64,000 bases of DNA. Source: Mimachlamys varia. Lineage: Eukaryota; Mollusca; Bivalvia; Pectinida; Pectinidae. Numbering within the stretch: position 1 is the first letter of the stretch; each line of letters begins with the position of its first letter. The notes beneath the pieces are model-generated. The model was not told the origin of the DNA and did not search any database. It saw nothing but the letters and a program-made list of their open reading frames with translations. Shown here one piece after another: positions 41,870 to 54,075 of the stretch. The translations under genes and the position numbers were made by a program. Where the stretch lies: assembly GCA_947623455.1 (NCBI GenBank), contig OX392542.1:16995625-17059624 (forward strand). Direction: 5' to 3'.

Positions 41870-44687
41870 GGGAGGATCACACTCTATGACGGGAAGGTCA
41901 TACTCTTTGACAGGAAGGTCACACTCTATGACGGGAGGGTCACACTCTATGATGGGAGGGTCACACCCTATGATGGGAGGGTCACACTCTATGATGGGAG
42001 GGTCACACTCTATGATGGGAGGGTCACACTCTATGACGGGAGGGTCACACTATGATGGGAGGGTCACACTCTATGATGGGAGGGTCACACTCTATTACGG
42101 GAGGGTCACACTATGATGGGAGGGTCACACTCTATGATGGGAGGGTCACACTCTATGATGGGAGGGTCACACTCTATGATGGGAGGGTCACACTCTATGA
42201 TGGGAGGGTCACACTATGATGGGAGGGTCACACACTATGATGGGAGGGTCACACTATGATGGGAGGGTCACACTCTATGATGGGAGGGTCACACTATGAT
42301 GGGAGGGTCACACTCTATGATGGGAGGGTCACACTCTATGATGGGAGGGTCACACTATGATGGGAGGGTCACACTCTATGATGGGAGGGTCACACTCTAT
42401 GATGGGAGGATCACACTATGATGGGAGGGTCACAATCTATGATGGGAGGGTCACACTCTATGATGGGAGGGTCACACTATGATAGGAGAGTCACACTCTA
42501 TGATGGGAGGGTCACACTCTATGATGGGAGGGTCACACTCTATGATGGGAGGGTCACACGCTATGATGGGAGGGTCACACTCTATGATGGGAGGGTCACA
42601 CTCTATGATGGGAGGGTCACACTATGATGGGAGGGTCACACTCTATGATGGGAGGGTCACACTCTATGATGGGAGGGTCACACTATGATTGGAGGGTCAC
42701 ACTCTATGATGGGAGGGTCACACTATGATGGGAGGGTCACACTCTATGATGGGAGGGTCACACTCTATGATGGGAGGGTCACACTCTATGACAGGAAGGG
42801 TCACACTATGATGGGAGTTTCACACTCTATGATGGGAGGGTCACACTATGATGGGAGGGTCACAGTCTATGATGGGAGGGTCACACTCTATGATGGGAGG
42901 GTCACACTATGATGGGAGGGTCACACTCTATGATGGGAGGGCCACACTATGATGGGAGGGTCACACTCTATGATGGGAGGGTCACACTATGATGGGAGGG
43001 TCACACTATGATGGGAGGGTCACACTCTTTGATGGGAGGGTCACACTCTATGATGGGAGGGTCACACTCTATGATGGGAGGGTCACACTCTATGATGGGA
43101 GGGTCACACTCTATGATGTGAGGGTCACACTATAATGGGAGGGTCACACTATAATGGGAGGGTCACACTCTTTGACGGGAAGGTCACACTCTATGACGGG
43201 AGGGTCACACTATGATGGGAGGGTCACAGTCTATGATGGGAGTTTCACACTCTATGATGGGAGGGTCACACTATGATGGGAGGGTCACACTCTATGATGG
43301 GAGGGTCACACTCTATAATGGAAGGGTCACACTCTATGATGGGAGGGTCACACTATGATGGGAGGGTCACAGTCTATGATGGGAGTTTCACACTCTATGA
43401 TGGGAGGGTCACACTATGATGGGAGGGTCACACTCTATGATGGGAGGGTCACACTATGATGGGAGGGTCACACTCTATGATGGGAGGGTCACACTCTATG
43501 ATGGGAGGGTCACACTATGATGGGAGGGTCACACTCTATGATCGGAGGGCCACACTATGATGGGAGTGTCACACTCTATGATGGGAGGGTCACACTATGA
43601 TGGGAGGGTCACACTCTTTGATGGGATGGTCACACTCTATGATGGGAGGGTCACACTCTATGATGGGAGGGTCACACTCTATGATGGGAGGGTCACACTC
43701 TATGATGAGAGGGTCACACTCTATGATGGGAGGGTAACACTCTATTACGGGAGGGTCACACTATAATGGGAGGGTCACACTCTATGATGGGAGGGTCACA
43801 CTATGATGGGAGGGTCACAGTCTATGATGGGAGTTTCACACTCTATGATGGGAGGGTCACACTATGATGGGAGGGTCACACTCTATGATGGGAGGGTCAC
43901 ACTATGATGGGAGGGTCACACTCTATGACGGGAGGGTCACTCTATGATGGGAGGGTCACACTCTATGATGGGAGGGTCACACTCTATGATGGGAGGGTCA
44001 CACTCTATGATGGGAGGGTCACACTATGATGGGAGGGTCACACTCTATGATGGGAGGGTCACACTATGATGGGAGGGTCACACTATGATGGGAGGGTCAC
44101 ACTATGATGGGAGGGTCACACTCTATGATGGGAGGGTCACACTCTATGATGGGAGGGTCACACTATGATTGGAGGGTCACACTCTATGATGGGAGGGTCA
44201 CACTATGATGGGAGGGTCACACTATGATGGGAGGGTCACACTATGATGGGAGGGTCACACTCTATGATGGGAGGGTAACACTCTATTACGGGAGGGTCAC
44301 ACTATAATGGGAGGGTCACACTCTATGATGGGAGGGTCACACTATGATGGGAGGGTCACAGTCTATGATGGGAGTTTCACACTCTATGATGGGAGGGTCA
44401 CACTATGATGGGAGGGTCACACTCTATGATGGGAGGGTCACACTCTATGATGGGAGGGTCACACTATGATGGGAGGGTCACACTCTATGATGGGAGGGTC
44501 ACACTATGATGGGAGGGTCACACTCTATGATGGGAGGGTCACACTATGATGGGAGGGTCACACTCTATGATGGGAGAGTCACACTATGATGGGAGGGTCA
44601 CACTCTATGGTGGGAGGGTCACACTCTATGATGGGAGTGTCACACTCTCTTATTGGAGGGTCACACTCTATGATGGGAGGGTCACAC
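41870..44687. repeat. 21/19-bp minisatellite block, duplicated copy
   Basis: Starts with the same variant string as 40169 (GGGAGGATCACACTCTATGA, then CGGGAAGGTCATACTCTTTG) and ends with the same variants as the block before 41552 (CTATGGTGGGAGGGTCACAC). It is therefore a tandem copy of 40169-41551 that has since expanded internally. Repeated higher-order motifs with GGGAGTTTCACACTC recur within it. Confidence 0.9.
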
Positions 44688-45005
44688 TTAAAACTTGGCA
44701 CGGAAGAGATCTCTGAACAGGATTTAGATTGTGAAATATGATATTACAAAGAACAGTTAGTTATAACTCTTACAAATATAGTTGAATCAAACAGACTTTC
44801 AGGAAAACACAACTTAATGTCGTGATGATACATGTCCAAAGATAAAAACAGATCGGCTGAGATCTCCTGTCAAGATAATTGTTCAGAGAGGAAGGTGATG
44901 TTCAAACTGTATTATTGTTAAAATTTTCCTTTTCAGTGGAGGAATGAATGACACAAGGGTAATGAAACAAGAGGCCCAATTGGCCTGCATCACTCACCTG
45001 ATATC
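44688..45005. repeat. unique 318-bp segment, copy 2 of a duplication
   Basis: Matches 41552-41869. Here it continues naturally into the dispersed repeat that follows, so this copy keeps the original right-hand context. Confidence 0.95.
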
Positions 45006-45730
45006 AATCTCTTACTTGTTACCCTAAAGTTGTCTAAAATTTATTGCTGTAAGCTAAGACTTTCAGAAGAACATGTTAAAATTTAAACATATTTTACCCT
45101 TGTGACCTTGAAAGTGAGACAAGGTAATTTTTATTTGCAGACTTTGTTCAGCTTCTTCAAAGGAAGTACAAGCCAAATATCCTGTCTGTAGGCATTTTGG
45201 TATTTCAAAAAAAGTCGTCTAAAGGTTTTAACAGATTTGATTCCTGTGACCTTGAATATGGATCAAGGTCATTCTTTCTTGCAAACTTTGTTGCGCCTCA
45301 TCTAAGAAACCTTTCAGCCAAATATCATGCTTCTTAGGCATTTTGGTTGATCAGGAGAAATTTTTAAAATGTTTTAACAAGTTTGACCCCTGCAACCTTG
45401 ATTATGGGTCAAGGTCATTTTTTTTTGCAAACTTTGTTCCTCTTCATCCAGGAAAGCTACCAGTCAAATATAAGGTCTCTATGCCTGACGGTATTTAAGA
45501 AGATGTCACTTGAAGGTTTCAATATATATGAATGCAGAGTGTGACCACATATTATTTTTCGAAAATTTCGCTCAGCTCCTTCCATAGAAAGCTACCATCC
45601 AAATTTCATGTCACTGGGCCTTTCGGTATTAAGAAGAAGTCGTTTAAAGGAAAAGTTGACGGACACAGGAAGGACGGATGCTGCAACATCACATAAACTC
45701 ACTTGGCCCTTTGGACCAGGTGAGCTTAAT
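44965..45730. repeat. dispersed repeat with CTTGACC-type internal motifs
   Basis: From ACAAGAGGCCCAATTGGCCT to CTTTGGACCAGGTGAGCTTA. The ends contain inverted GGCC/CACCTG blocks (CACTCACCTG left, CAGGTGAGCT right). Inside, the motif GACCTTGA...GGTCAAGGTCATT and AAACTTTGTTCCTCTTCATC recurs three to four times. Related sequence fills 45880-46340 and 54160-54660. A high-copy, non-coding element family; class not determined. Confidence 0.6.
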
Positions 45731-46840
45731 AACAATGGTCATTTGAGGAAGTAATCTGAATTTGCTCAATTAAGAAAACCTCAATCATCAGAATATCCTT
45801 AGAGGACTTGTAGTAAGAATTGAGGAATGCATTACACTCATGAACATGGGGCATTGATGATAATCTGCTAAACCCCTGCCGAGTATTATGTATCGATCAT
45901 TTGAACAAACTTTGTAGCCCTTCATCCCAGCATGCTACAGGCCAAATATCAGTACCCAGATTTCCCTTTGGTTATTGAGAATGTTAAGCACATTTACCTC
46001 CTGTGTCTTTGAAAGTGGGCTAAGGTCATTCATTTGAACAAACTTTGCAGCCCGGCCTTCATCCTTGGTAGCCCTTTGTTCAAGCATGCAACAGTACCCC
46101 AGGCCTTTCAATTATTGAGAAGTTTTTTTTAACACATTGACCCCTGCGACCTTGAAAGTTGGTCAAGGTCATTCATTTGAACAAACTTGGTAGGCTTCAT
46201 CCCAGCATGCCACTTGCCAAATTCAGTACTCCAGGCCTTTCAGTTATTGAGAAGAAGTTTCTTGAAGATTTTAAGACATTTGACCCCCCTGACATTGAAA
46301 GTATAGGTTCAGATTTTTCATTTTTACAAATTTGGTAGCCCTTAATCCCAGTATGCTAGACGAATCACGATGTCTGTAGGTCATCATAATCCTTTGAGTT
46401 AGATTACTATTGACCTCCGCTCCGTTCCGTAAAGTAGCTTCTTCATGTTGCTTTTTGACACAGCAAAGAGAGGTTTACGGAACACTCAGCGGCGCAGAGA
46501 TCGAGATATTGTTTTAATCAGATTGTTTTATTATTATCTTTATGAGACTTTCAAAGTGATACCACCATTGAGAAATTGTATACGCATTGTAGATATATAA
46601 GAAAACAGCCACCTTTAGGTTGAAACGGACCATTGTTTTATATGCGCCATACCTCTTTGAAGTACTTCTAACAACAAGACATCTTGCATTGTGCCTTGGG
46701 AACTAACATACATGATATAACAAATAAAAACTTGGTAAGGAAAGATCAATAAAATCATATAATTCATCATTGAACCTTAATGCAGACCAGATTTGTCAGG
46801 TACTATATGTAGCTATACATCAATGTAGGTAACAAACTTG
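45731..46840. repeat. further decayed copies of the same dispersed repeat, then spacer
   Basis: The phrases TTCATTTGAACAAACTTTG, CCTTCATCCCAGCATGC and GGCCTTTCAGTTATTGAGAA recur at about 45890, 46020, 46140 and 46270. After 46340 there is AT-rich spacer with an imperfect inverted pair (CGTTCCGTAAAGT / GTTTACGGAACA, about 46420-46485). Confidence 0.5.
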
Positions 46841-46842
46841 AT

Positions 46843-47130
46843 GAGGCGCGGTGGTCTATAAGTGGTAGGACGCCGGGCTCGAGATCGAAGGGTTGCGAGT
46901 TCAAGTCCCGGTCACGGCACTTGTGTTGTATCCTTGAGCAAGATACTTTACTCTGCTTGTTCCAGTCTACTCAGCTGTAAATGAGCATGTGGTTGGGTAG
47001 TGCTAGAATTGTAGAATGTTAGCTGTGAGCGCCGAGATGGCAGCACCGGATTTATGCTCCCCAGGGAGTTGAGAACAATATTGGCTGGTTGCTAAGGCCC
47101 TATAAGCACTGATAATAATTTGTGTATATA
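46843..47130 (+). mobile_element. tRNA-derived SINE
   Basis: The tRNA-like head starts at about 46845: A-box region GTGGTCTATAAGTGGTAGGA and B-box region GAGTTCAAGTCCCGG with the expected spacing, ending TCACGGCAC. The body has CCTTGAGCAAGATACTTTAC and CCAGTCTACTCAGCTGTAAA, which match a conserved central domain I know from widespread metazoan SINEs. A TGTGTATATAAG-type tail ends near 47130. Confidence 0.75.
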
Positions 47131-47318
47131 AGAACCTCGAATTTTTTTTATAATTATTAAAATTAACAGCGTTTACCAAGAAATATTGTATTGTGACAGA
47201 AAGTAGTCGTCCATTATCACGTGTAATATGTTTATAGAAGTTCGGTTCGTTTGATATACCCTAGCCAAATTATGTTATGCCTGGTTCGGTTGAGGTATAA
47301 GCAGATTGCAATGCTGCC
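47131..47318. other. short spacer
   Basis: Nothing recognised except possible upstream part of the promoter or LTR candidate below. Confidence 0.3.
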
Positions 47319-47446
47319 TTCTGATTGGCTGCTTTCTGATTGACTGATGCTGCTTATAAAAGAGGCGATCCCAGCTCTTCAGCATCATTCCTGCTCTGGC
47401 TTTTGAAGAGACAACTTCATAACAGTAGTATAACAAACTGAATACA
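47319..47446 (+). promoter_or_regulatory. TATA-type core promoter and short first exon, or solo LTR
   Basis: Two inverted CCAAT-type boxes (CTGATTGGCT at 47321-47330 and CTGATTGACT) precede TATAAAAG at 47355-47362. Transcription would start near 47385. About 60 bp downstream an ACA|gtaagtaag donor begins at 47447, so a short non-coding first exon is plausible, with the 57-bp minisatellite in its intron. No downstream coding exon was found. The arrangement TATAAAAGAGGC plus a start-site region also occurs in retroelement LTRs, so a solo LTR ending ...ACA is the main alternative. Confidence 0.4.
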
Positions 47447-47514
47447 GTAAGTAAGAAAAGAATAGTTCTGCAAGACTTCTCCTACCCCTCTAGGGAAATA
47501 TTTCTGTGACAGGG

Positions 47515-49235
47515 TTCATTGTACAGGGTGCTGTTACACAGTACAGGATACAGGGGCACAGGTGTACAGGGTGCATTGTACGGGGTGCTGTCACACAGTA
47601 CAGGGTACAGGGGTACAGGGTGCATTGTACAGAGTGCTGTCACATAAAATTGTAGTACAGGGTACGGGGGCACATGTGTACAGTGTGCATTGTACGGGGT
47701 GCTGACACACAGTACAGGGTACAGGGGCACATGTGTACAGTGTGCATTGTACGGGGTGCTGACACACAGTACAGGGTACAGGGGCACATGTGTACAGTGT
47801 GCATTGTACGGGGTGCTGACACACAGTACAGGGTACAGGGGCACAGGTGTACAGGGTGCATTGTACGGGGTGCTGACACACAGTACAGTGTACAGGGGCA
47901 CAGGTGTACAGGGTGCATTGTACGGGGTGCTGACACACAGTACAGGGTACAGGGGCACAGGTGTACAGGGTGCATTGTACGGGGTGCTGACACACAGTAC
48001 AGTGTACAGGGGCACAGGTGTACAGTGTGCATTGTACGGGGTGCTGTCACACAGTACAGGTGTTCAGGGTGCATTGTACGGGGTGCTGACACACAGTACA
48101 GGGTACAGGGGCACAGGTGTACAGGGTGCATTGTACGGGGTGCTGACACACAGTACAGTGTACAGGGGCACAGGTGTACAGGGTGCATTGTACGGGGTGC
48201 TGACACACAGTACAGGGACAGGGGCACAGGTGTACAGGGTGCATTGTACGGGGTGCTGTTACACAGTACAGGGTACAGGGGCACAGGTGTACAGGGTGCA
48301 TTGTACGGGGTGCTGACACACAGTACAGGGTACAGGGGCACAGGTGTACAGGGTGCATTGTACGGGGTGCTGACACACAGTACAAGGTACAGGTGTACAG
48401 GGTGCATTGTACGGGGTGCTGACACACAGTACAGGGTACGGGGGCACAGGTGTACAGGGTGCATTGTACGGGGTGCTGACACACAGTACAGGGTACAGGT
48501 GTACAGGGTGCACTGTACGGGGTGCTGTTACACAGTACAAGGGAAAGGGGCACAGGTGTACATGGTGCATTGTACGGGGTGCTGTCACACAGTACAGGGG
48601 ACGGCGTCACAGGTGTACAGGGTGCATTGTACGGGGTGCTGTCACACAGTACAGTGTATGGAGTGCTGTCACACAGTACAGTGTACGGGGGCACAGGTGT
48701 ACAGGGTGCATTGTACGGGGTGCTGTCACACAGTACAGTGTACGGAGTGCTGTCACACAGTACAGTGTATGAAGTGCTGTCACACAGTACAGTGTACGGA
48801 GGCACAGGTGTACAGGGTGCATTGTCAAGGTGCTGACACACAGTACAAGGTACAGGTGTACAGGGCGCATTGTACGGGGTGCTGTCACACAGTACAGGGT
48901 ACGGGGGCACAGGTGTACAGGGTGCATTGTACGGGGTGCTGTCACACAGTACAGGGTACAGGGGCACAGGTGTACAGGGTGCATTGTACGGAGTGCTGTC
49001 ACACAGTACAGTGTATGGAGTGCTGTCACACAGTACAGTGTACGGAGGCACAGGTGTACAGGGTGCATTGTCAAGGTGCTGACACACAGTACAAGGTAGA
49101 GGTGTACAGGGTGCATTGTACGGGGTGCTGTCACACAGTACAGGGTATGGGGGCACAGGTGTACAGGGTGCATTGTACGGGGTGCTGTCACACAGTACAG
49201 TGTACGGAGTGCTGTCACACAGTACAGGGTACGGA
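47515..49235. repeat. 57-bp minisatellite
   Basis: About 30 copies of a 57-bp unit containing GTGCATTGTACGGGGTGCTG, ACACACAGTACAGGGTACAG and GGGCACAGGTGTACAGG, with 27-bp partial units (CTGTCACACAGTACAGTGTA) towards the right end. Since 57 is divisible by three, long ORFs appear in five frames; they are all artefacts (e.g. 522 codons at 47674). Confidence 0.95.
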
Positions 49236-49691
49236 GTACTAAAGCATAGTACGGGGTACTGGAGACTATAGCTTGTATACTAGTACTGAGTGTATATTAA
49301 TTACATGTGGTTTAATATTAGGTACAGATAGCACATAGGTAGTTGTATATAAAAGGTCATTGTGAGGTACATAGTGTCTAATCTCTTTTCTCAGTGTAAC
49401 ACGTTGTCTTGTGAACGCGCTTGTTTTATGTTTGGTCAAGGTAGGCCAACGGTTTCTCTGTATATATTTGCTACCGCACTATCCATCCCCAACCCAGGGA
49501 ATAACTTGGTAACGGATCCGGACTCGAACACGTAACAGGATGTTTTGAATAGTTTGATTAGTGTCAAATTGCGAGGCAACTTAAAACATGTTTATATATA
49601 CTGTAACACTGAAAAAAAGACGTTGTTATTATCGTGTCCACGTTGCCGATCAGGTCAAAGCGAAAGAAAAAGTAGCGGTTTACCTGTTTCG
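49236..49691. other. spacer
   Basis: No gene. Mixed-composition DNA with remnants of the minisatellite unit to about 49265. Confidence 0.35.
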
Positions 49692-49907
49692 GTCACAGGG
49701 ACCTGAGAATTTGTTACAGCTACATGTAGTTTTGGACCTAAAATAGAGTGTTTAGAGTAATTTTACACGTTTGGGGGATTTAGATCAATAATGTCCCCCT
49801 CAATGGTCATCGAAAATTGGTCTAAACCCCCAAAACGTGTAAAATTACTCTTAACCCCCTATTTCAGGTCCAAAATTAGCTGTAACAAATTATCGGGTCC
49901 CTGTGAT
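49692..49907. repeat. inverted repeat of about 90-bp arms
   Basis: Left arm: GGTCACAGGGACCTGAGAAT ... AATTTTACACGTTTGGGGG. Right arm: CCCCCAAAACGTGTAAAATT ... TTATCGGGTCCCTGTGAT. The loop is about 30 bp. A MITE-like hairpin; the 73-codon ORF in it is incidental. Confidence 0.8.
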
Positions 49908-50027
49908 AATTATGAGCTCATACGCATCGATAAATCTAAGATATTATTTCTTAATTTGAAATTAGATAAATTCTGCATAATAAATACGATTAACAAATGG
50001 CATTTGCCGTAGAATATATTATCATCA

Positions 50028-51422
50028 TGGTCAGTCACGCGAGTTTGTTGTAGACACAGGTACTTGTTACAATCAATATTCCCGCGGACAGTCACCAAGA
50101 AATTTGTACTTTTCTCTCTCAACGAGTTACCTCCCTTCATACGTGATTCGATGTCTACAAGAGGCAAATAAGCCGAAAATTTGTGGGATATTATAGCTTC
50201 AACCAGGGACGTTGAAAATGTGTATTTTTCTGTGTATTTTTTTTGCACTTCGCGAAAGGCCGAGATTTCACCTTTTTGGTGCTAGATCGATTTCTTAAAA
50301 CCACCAGTGTTTAGCTGTTTTTAATCATAGCAAGCTCATTTTTCCTGTACAACTTTATAATGCTCTATATATATTATAGAAATATTATGCAACAAAGTGG
50401 ATATTCATACAATTTTAATATTTTGTTTCATATATTTAATTTAACTGGAGCACTTTTATTTTGGAACTCAAAATTTTCTTTTCATCTACTTAATATTAAA
50501 AGAAAAATTAAAAGCAGAATTTTTTGCTATTAAGCGTTAAATTTGCAAAAATGAGGGGAAATGAGGATTTTTTCTGTAGAAGGGGTAACTCGAATTGCTT
50601 TCCTGGGTTAAAATGGTAAGTAATAGAAATGTTACTTTCATGACTTAAAAGCAAATACTGTTTTTGTTAATTCTGCGAACATTCATAAACTCCGGATTGA
50701 CATTTGAAAGATATTTTATGAAAATGTCCCGCAACTGGTCAAAACGTTATCAAAACTTAAATAAATGACGTATTATTTCATATTGGTCTTTGACCGATCA
50801 TAGCACAAAAACGAGCACACCTGTCATTATCTTTGCATTTTCTGTCATGCCATGAACTTCCTTTTTTATGAGAAAAAAAGTTTAATGCAGGAAAATTTTG
50901 ACTTCTCAGAAGATTACATCCTTAAATATACACGTAGTTCCATATTAAAAACAATGCAGATAATTTGTAAATATTGCATAAGAGGCGTAAACAGCACAAA
51001 GCCTTAAATGACATACCGGCTACTTCATAGGAGAATTGCCTTGCACGAGAGCCATTTAAAATAGCGACCAAAACTTTAAAAAGAAATTGTAGTAGGGAGT
51101 GTAACAAAATTCATATTTTGTACAGACTATATTGTCTATCATTACATCTAAAAGCAGCGAATCATTCAGTCAACATTTTAGTGAGCCAAATGACGCGATG
51201 AATTCCAGAAACGATTATAAAAAGTTCTGCTGAAATAAATAAAGGATTGTAGCTACAATATAACCACAAATTCTCGTCTTTCTGCCTCTTGTAGACATCA
51301 CATCGTGGTTGAGGGGAGGTAACTCGTTGAGAGAGAAAAGTCTCATTTTCTTGGTGAATGTCCGCGGGAATATTGATTGTAACAAGTGCCTGTGTTACCA
51401 GCTCGCTTGACTGACAATGGTG
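50028..51422. mobile_element. element with about 140-bp terminal inverted repeats
   Basis: 50028-50168 (GGTCAGTCACGCGAG ... GATGTCTACAAGAGGCAAA) returns inverted at about 51285-51422 (CTGCCTCTTGTAGACATCAC ... CTCGCTTGACTGACAATG). Shared blocks include ACTTGTTACAATCAATATTC and TCTCTCAACGAGTTACCTCC. The 1.1-kb interior has no long ORF and contains sequence also found inverted at 3137-3660. Probably a non-autonomous DNA transposon; target duplication not resolved. Confidence 0.7.
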
Positions 51423-52712
51423 CTTATAGTGTCGAATTGTGCGTAGCTCAAGATAATTGATCTTTAAATAACCAGATTGCTAGCAAAATAAACTAATAAT
51501 TCTTATTTAATGTGTAAACAATTTATGTTTAAGTTTAAATATTTGTGTACTAATTATATAAATAGACAGGTCTCCGTTTCTATGTCCTTTGACCCGAGGT
51601 CTTTTCTGGTATATAATCGCCTAAATGATTTATTTTAACTACATGTACATTTTTTTGGTGCCCGTTTCTCTAGTGATCTATGGTTCAGTCAGTCAGCATT
51701 TTAGGATCCTAATTTTTGGTATGGGGTCTTTCAGTCATGGTATGGATTCAATTAATGGCAATTCTCTCATTTAAAAAAATTCACATGTTTGTGACTTCAC
51801 TTTTTGGGGTTAAAGTTTTGGTGCAAGTTTCTCTAGTGATTTATGGTCCTCTCAGACAGTGCTTTATGACCCTATTTTTTTTTATTATTTATTTCAATGT
51901 TCTTATAAGATCTTTCATTCATAGTATGAATTCAATTCATGAAAAAATCTCAATTTTTCCTAACTGACTAACAAACCAACAAAAGTATTGCATATAGTGT
52001 CGAACGGGCGTATATTGCATCCGTTTGCGGTGGGGTTTTCTTGTTTAAATACAAAATCATCGTCGGAAACCCACGGTGCAATTCTCTATCGTTTGCCGAA
52101 GATGATATAAAATATAAATTTGACGTACCTGAAAATTTTGCATTAATGAACTGTTAAGTGTATCTTTTGTTAATTAACTGGCATGTAATTCGGAATCATC
52201 AAAAAACTTTAATAATCTTTCATGATCTCGTTTAAGCTATATATATATACATGCATGAAAAGTATATATATATATAAACTGAAGTTATATACTGCATGTA
52301 TACACTCTCTATTTCTACCATTTCCTTATTTCTATAACCTCATATTGTAATTCCTTTGATAAAACCAATTTTAAACATGAACATCTACCAAATTATAAAA
52401 ATTGATGTTTACCCATATAAAGTATATTGCATGAATCCTATACGTTATGTAGATTTATTGTTTGTACACAGATGTATTTATGGAGAAGGGTTCATAAGTT
52501 GTTATCTTTATATCACACAAAGATACAGAATATTTCTCGATTAGTTCAAGATGACAACCATAAAACTTGCCCATAGTCTTCACCAACCTGCATCTCTCCA
52601 ATCCTGGTGACATATATTGAGACAATGACAATACCTTATCCAAGTGTATATTTCCTAATGAGAGGAGAGCCTAAACACTATCCAATATACCTTCAACTTC
52701 TATTGGCGTAGA
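51423..52712. other. AT-rich spacer
   Basis: No supported gene. Two similar stretches at about 51650-51720 and 51820-51900 (TTTCTCTAGTGAT then TATGGTxC) suggest a weak local duplication. Confidence 0.35.
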
Positions 52713-52716
52713 TTAA

Positions 52717-53100
52717 AGGCCCAATATACGTAACTTCAGGGAAATTTTCGTGATTCTGAAAAATTCTGAAAAAAAATCCAGTTGATAACCATGCAAAAAT
52801 TAGCCTAAAACGAAGTAAACCTGAGCGGTAACTAACAAGAAACTATTGACAAAAAAATCCAAAGAATTGAAAAGAATTCTGGTGGGGTCCACTTCAACAA
52901 CAAACCGAAGGTAGAAGACGGTTCGAAATGGACGCGTGTTTACAAATAGCGTGTTTCAACTGCTGCTGTACCGGTAACCGCGAAGAATTCATCCTGAATA
53001 TTGCAGATATCAGTTAATCTTAACTAAATCTATAGATATAATAAGTTATAAGGCTTGATTTTCGCTTCAAGTTTTTCCGAAAGTTACGTATATTGGGCCT
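52717..53100. mobile_element. TTAA-flanked MITE, copy 2
   Basis: Ends AGGCCCAATATACGTAACTT and AAGTTACGTATATTGGGCCT are perfect 20-bp inverted repeats, with TTAA at 52713-52716 and 53101-53104. It is longer internally than copy 1 at 10907 but lacks the nested 169-bp element, and so records its empty site (GGTAACCGCG). Confidence 0.9.
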
Positions 53101-53274
53101 TTAATGAACGGAGTGGAAGGTTTTAGGGATAGGGACTAGGTCCCCCCCCTCCCCCCCGTGTTTCAAATAATAAAGGGATTTTCAGGAAGCAGTAGCACTT
53201 TCAGTACTTTAATTATCGTTATTTCTAATGATTTAGCTAAATGAAGTCCAATCTGGTTTGTTGTCACACAAGGG

Positions 53275-54075
53275 AAGTCAAATGTTTCGTGTTTTCACCC
53301 ATGGGAAGTCCAATAAGTGGTTTGGTGTCACCCTTAGGAAGTCCAATAAGTGGTTTGTTGTCACCCTTGGGAAGTCCAATACGTGGTTTGGTGTCACCCT
53401 TTGGAAGTCCAATAAGTGGTTTGTTGCCATCCTTGGGAAGTCCAATACGTGGTTTGGTGTCACCCTTTGGAAGTCCAATAAGTGGTTTGTTGCCATCCTT
53501 GGGAAGTCCAATAAGTGGTTTGTTGTCACCCTTGGGAAGTCCAATAAGTGGTTTTGTGTCACCCTTGGGAAGTCCAATAAGTGGTTTTGTGTCACCCTTG
53601 GGAAGTCCAATACGTGGTTTGTTGTCACCCTTTGGAAGTCCAATAAGTGGTTTGTTGTCACCCTTGGAAAGTCCAATAAGTGGTTTGTTGTCACCCTTTG
53701 GAAGTCCAATAAGTGGTTTGTTGTCACCCTTAGGAAGTCCAATAAGTGGTTTGGTGTCACCCTTGGGAAGTCCAATAAGTGGTTTGTTGTCACCCTTGGG
53801 AAGTCCAATAAGTGGTTTGTTGTCACCCTTGGGAAGTCCAATAAGTGGTTTGTTGTCACCCTTTGGAAGTCCAATCAGTGGTTTTGTGTCACCCTTGGGA
53901 AGTCCAATAAGTGGTTTGTTGTCACCCTTGGGAAGTCCAATAAGTGGTTTGTTGTCACCCTTGAGAAGTCAAATGTTTCGTGTTTTTACCCATGGGAAGT
54001 CCAATAAGTGGTTTCTTATTTCAATTCTTTGGAAGTCAAATAGGTGGTTGTATATTGTCACCATTAGGCAGTCTA
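53275..54075. repeat. 33-bp minisatellite
   Basis: About 23 copies of GGGAAGTCCAATAAGTGGTT followed by TGTTGTCACCCTT. Variants (TTTGG for TTGGG, ATACG for ATAAG, GCCATC for TCACCC) are arranged in runs, showing duplication of multi-unit blocks. The 279-, 249- and 198-codon ORFs are repeat artefacts of an 11-residue period. Confidence 0.95.

Noticed and set aside
47482..49242. 522-codon and other long ORFs with regular Cys (TQYRVQGHRCTGCIVRGAD)
   Set aside because: The 57-bp minisatellite is a multiple of three and lacks stops in many frames. There is no start context, splice evidence or non-repeat part.
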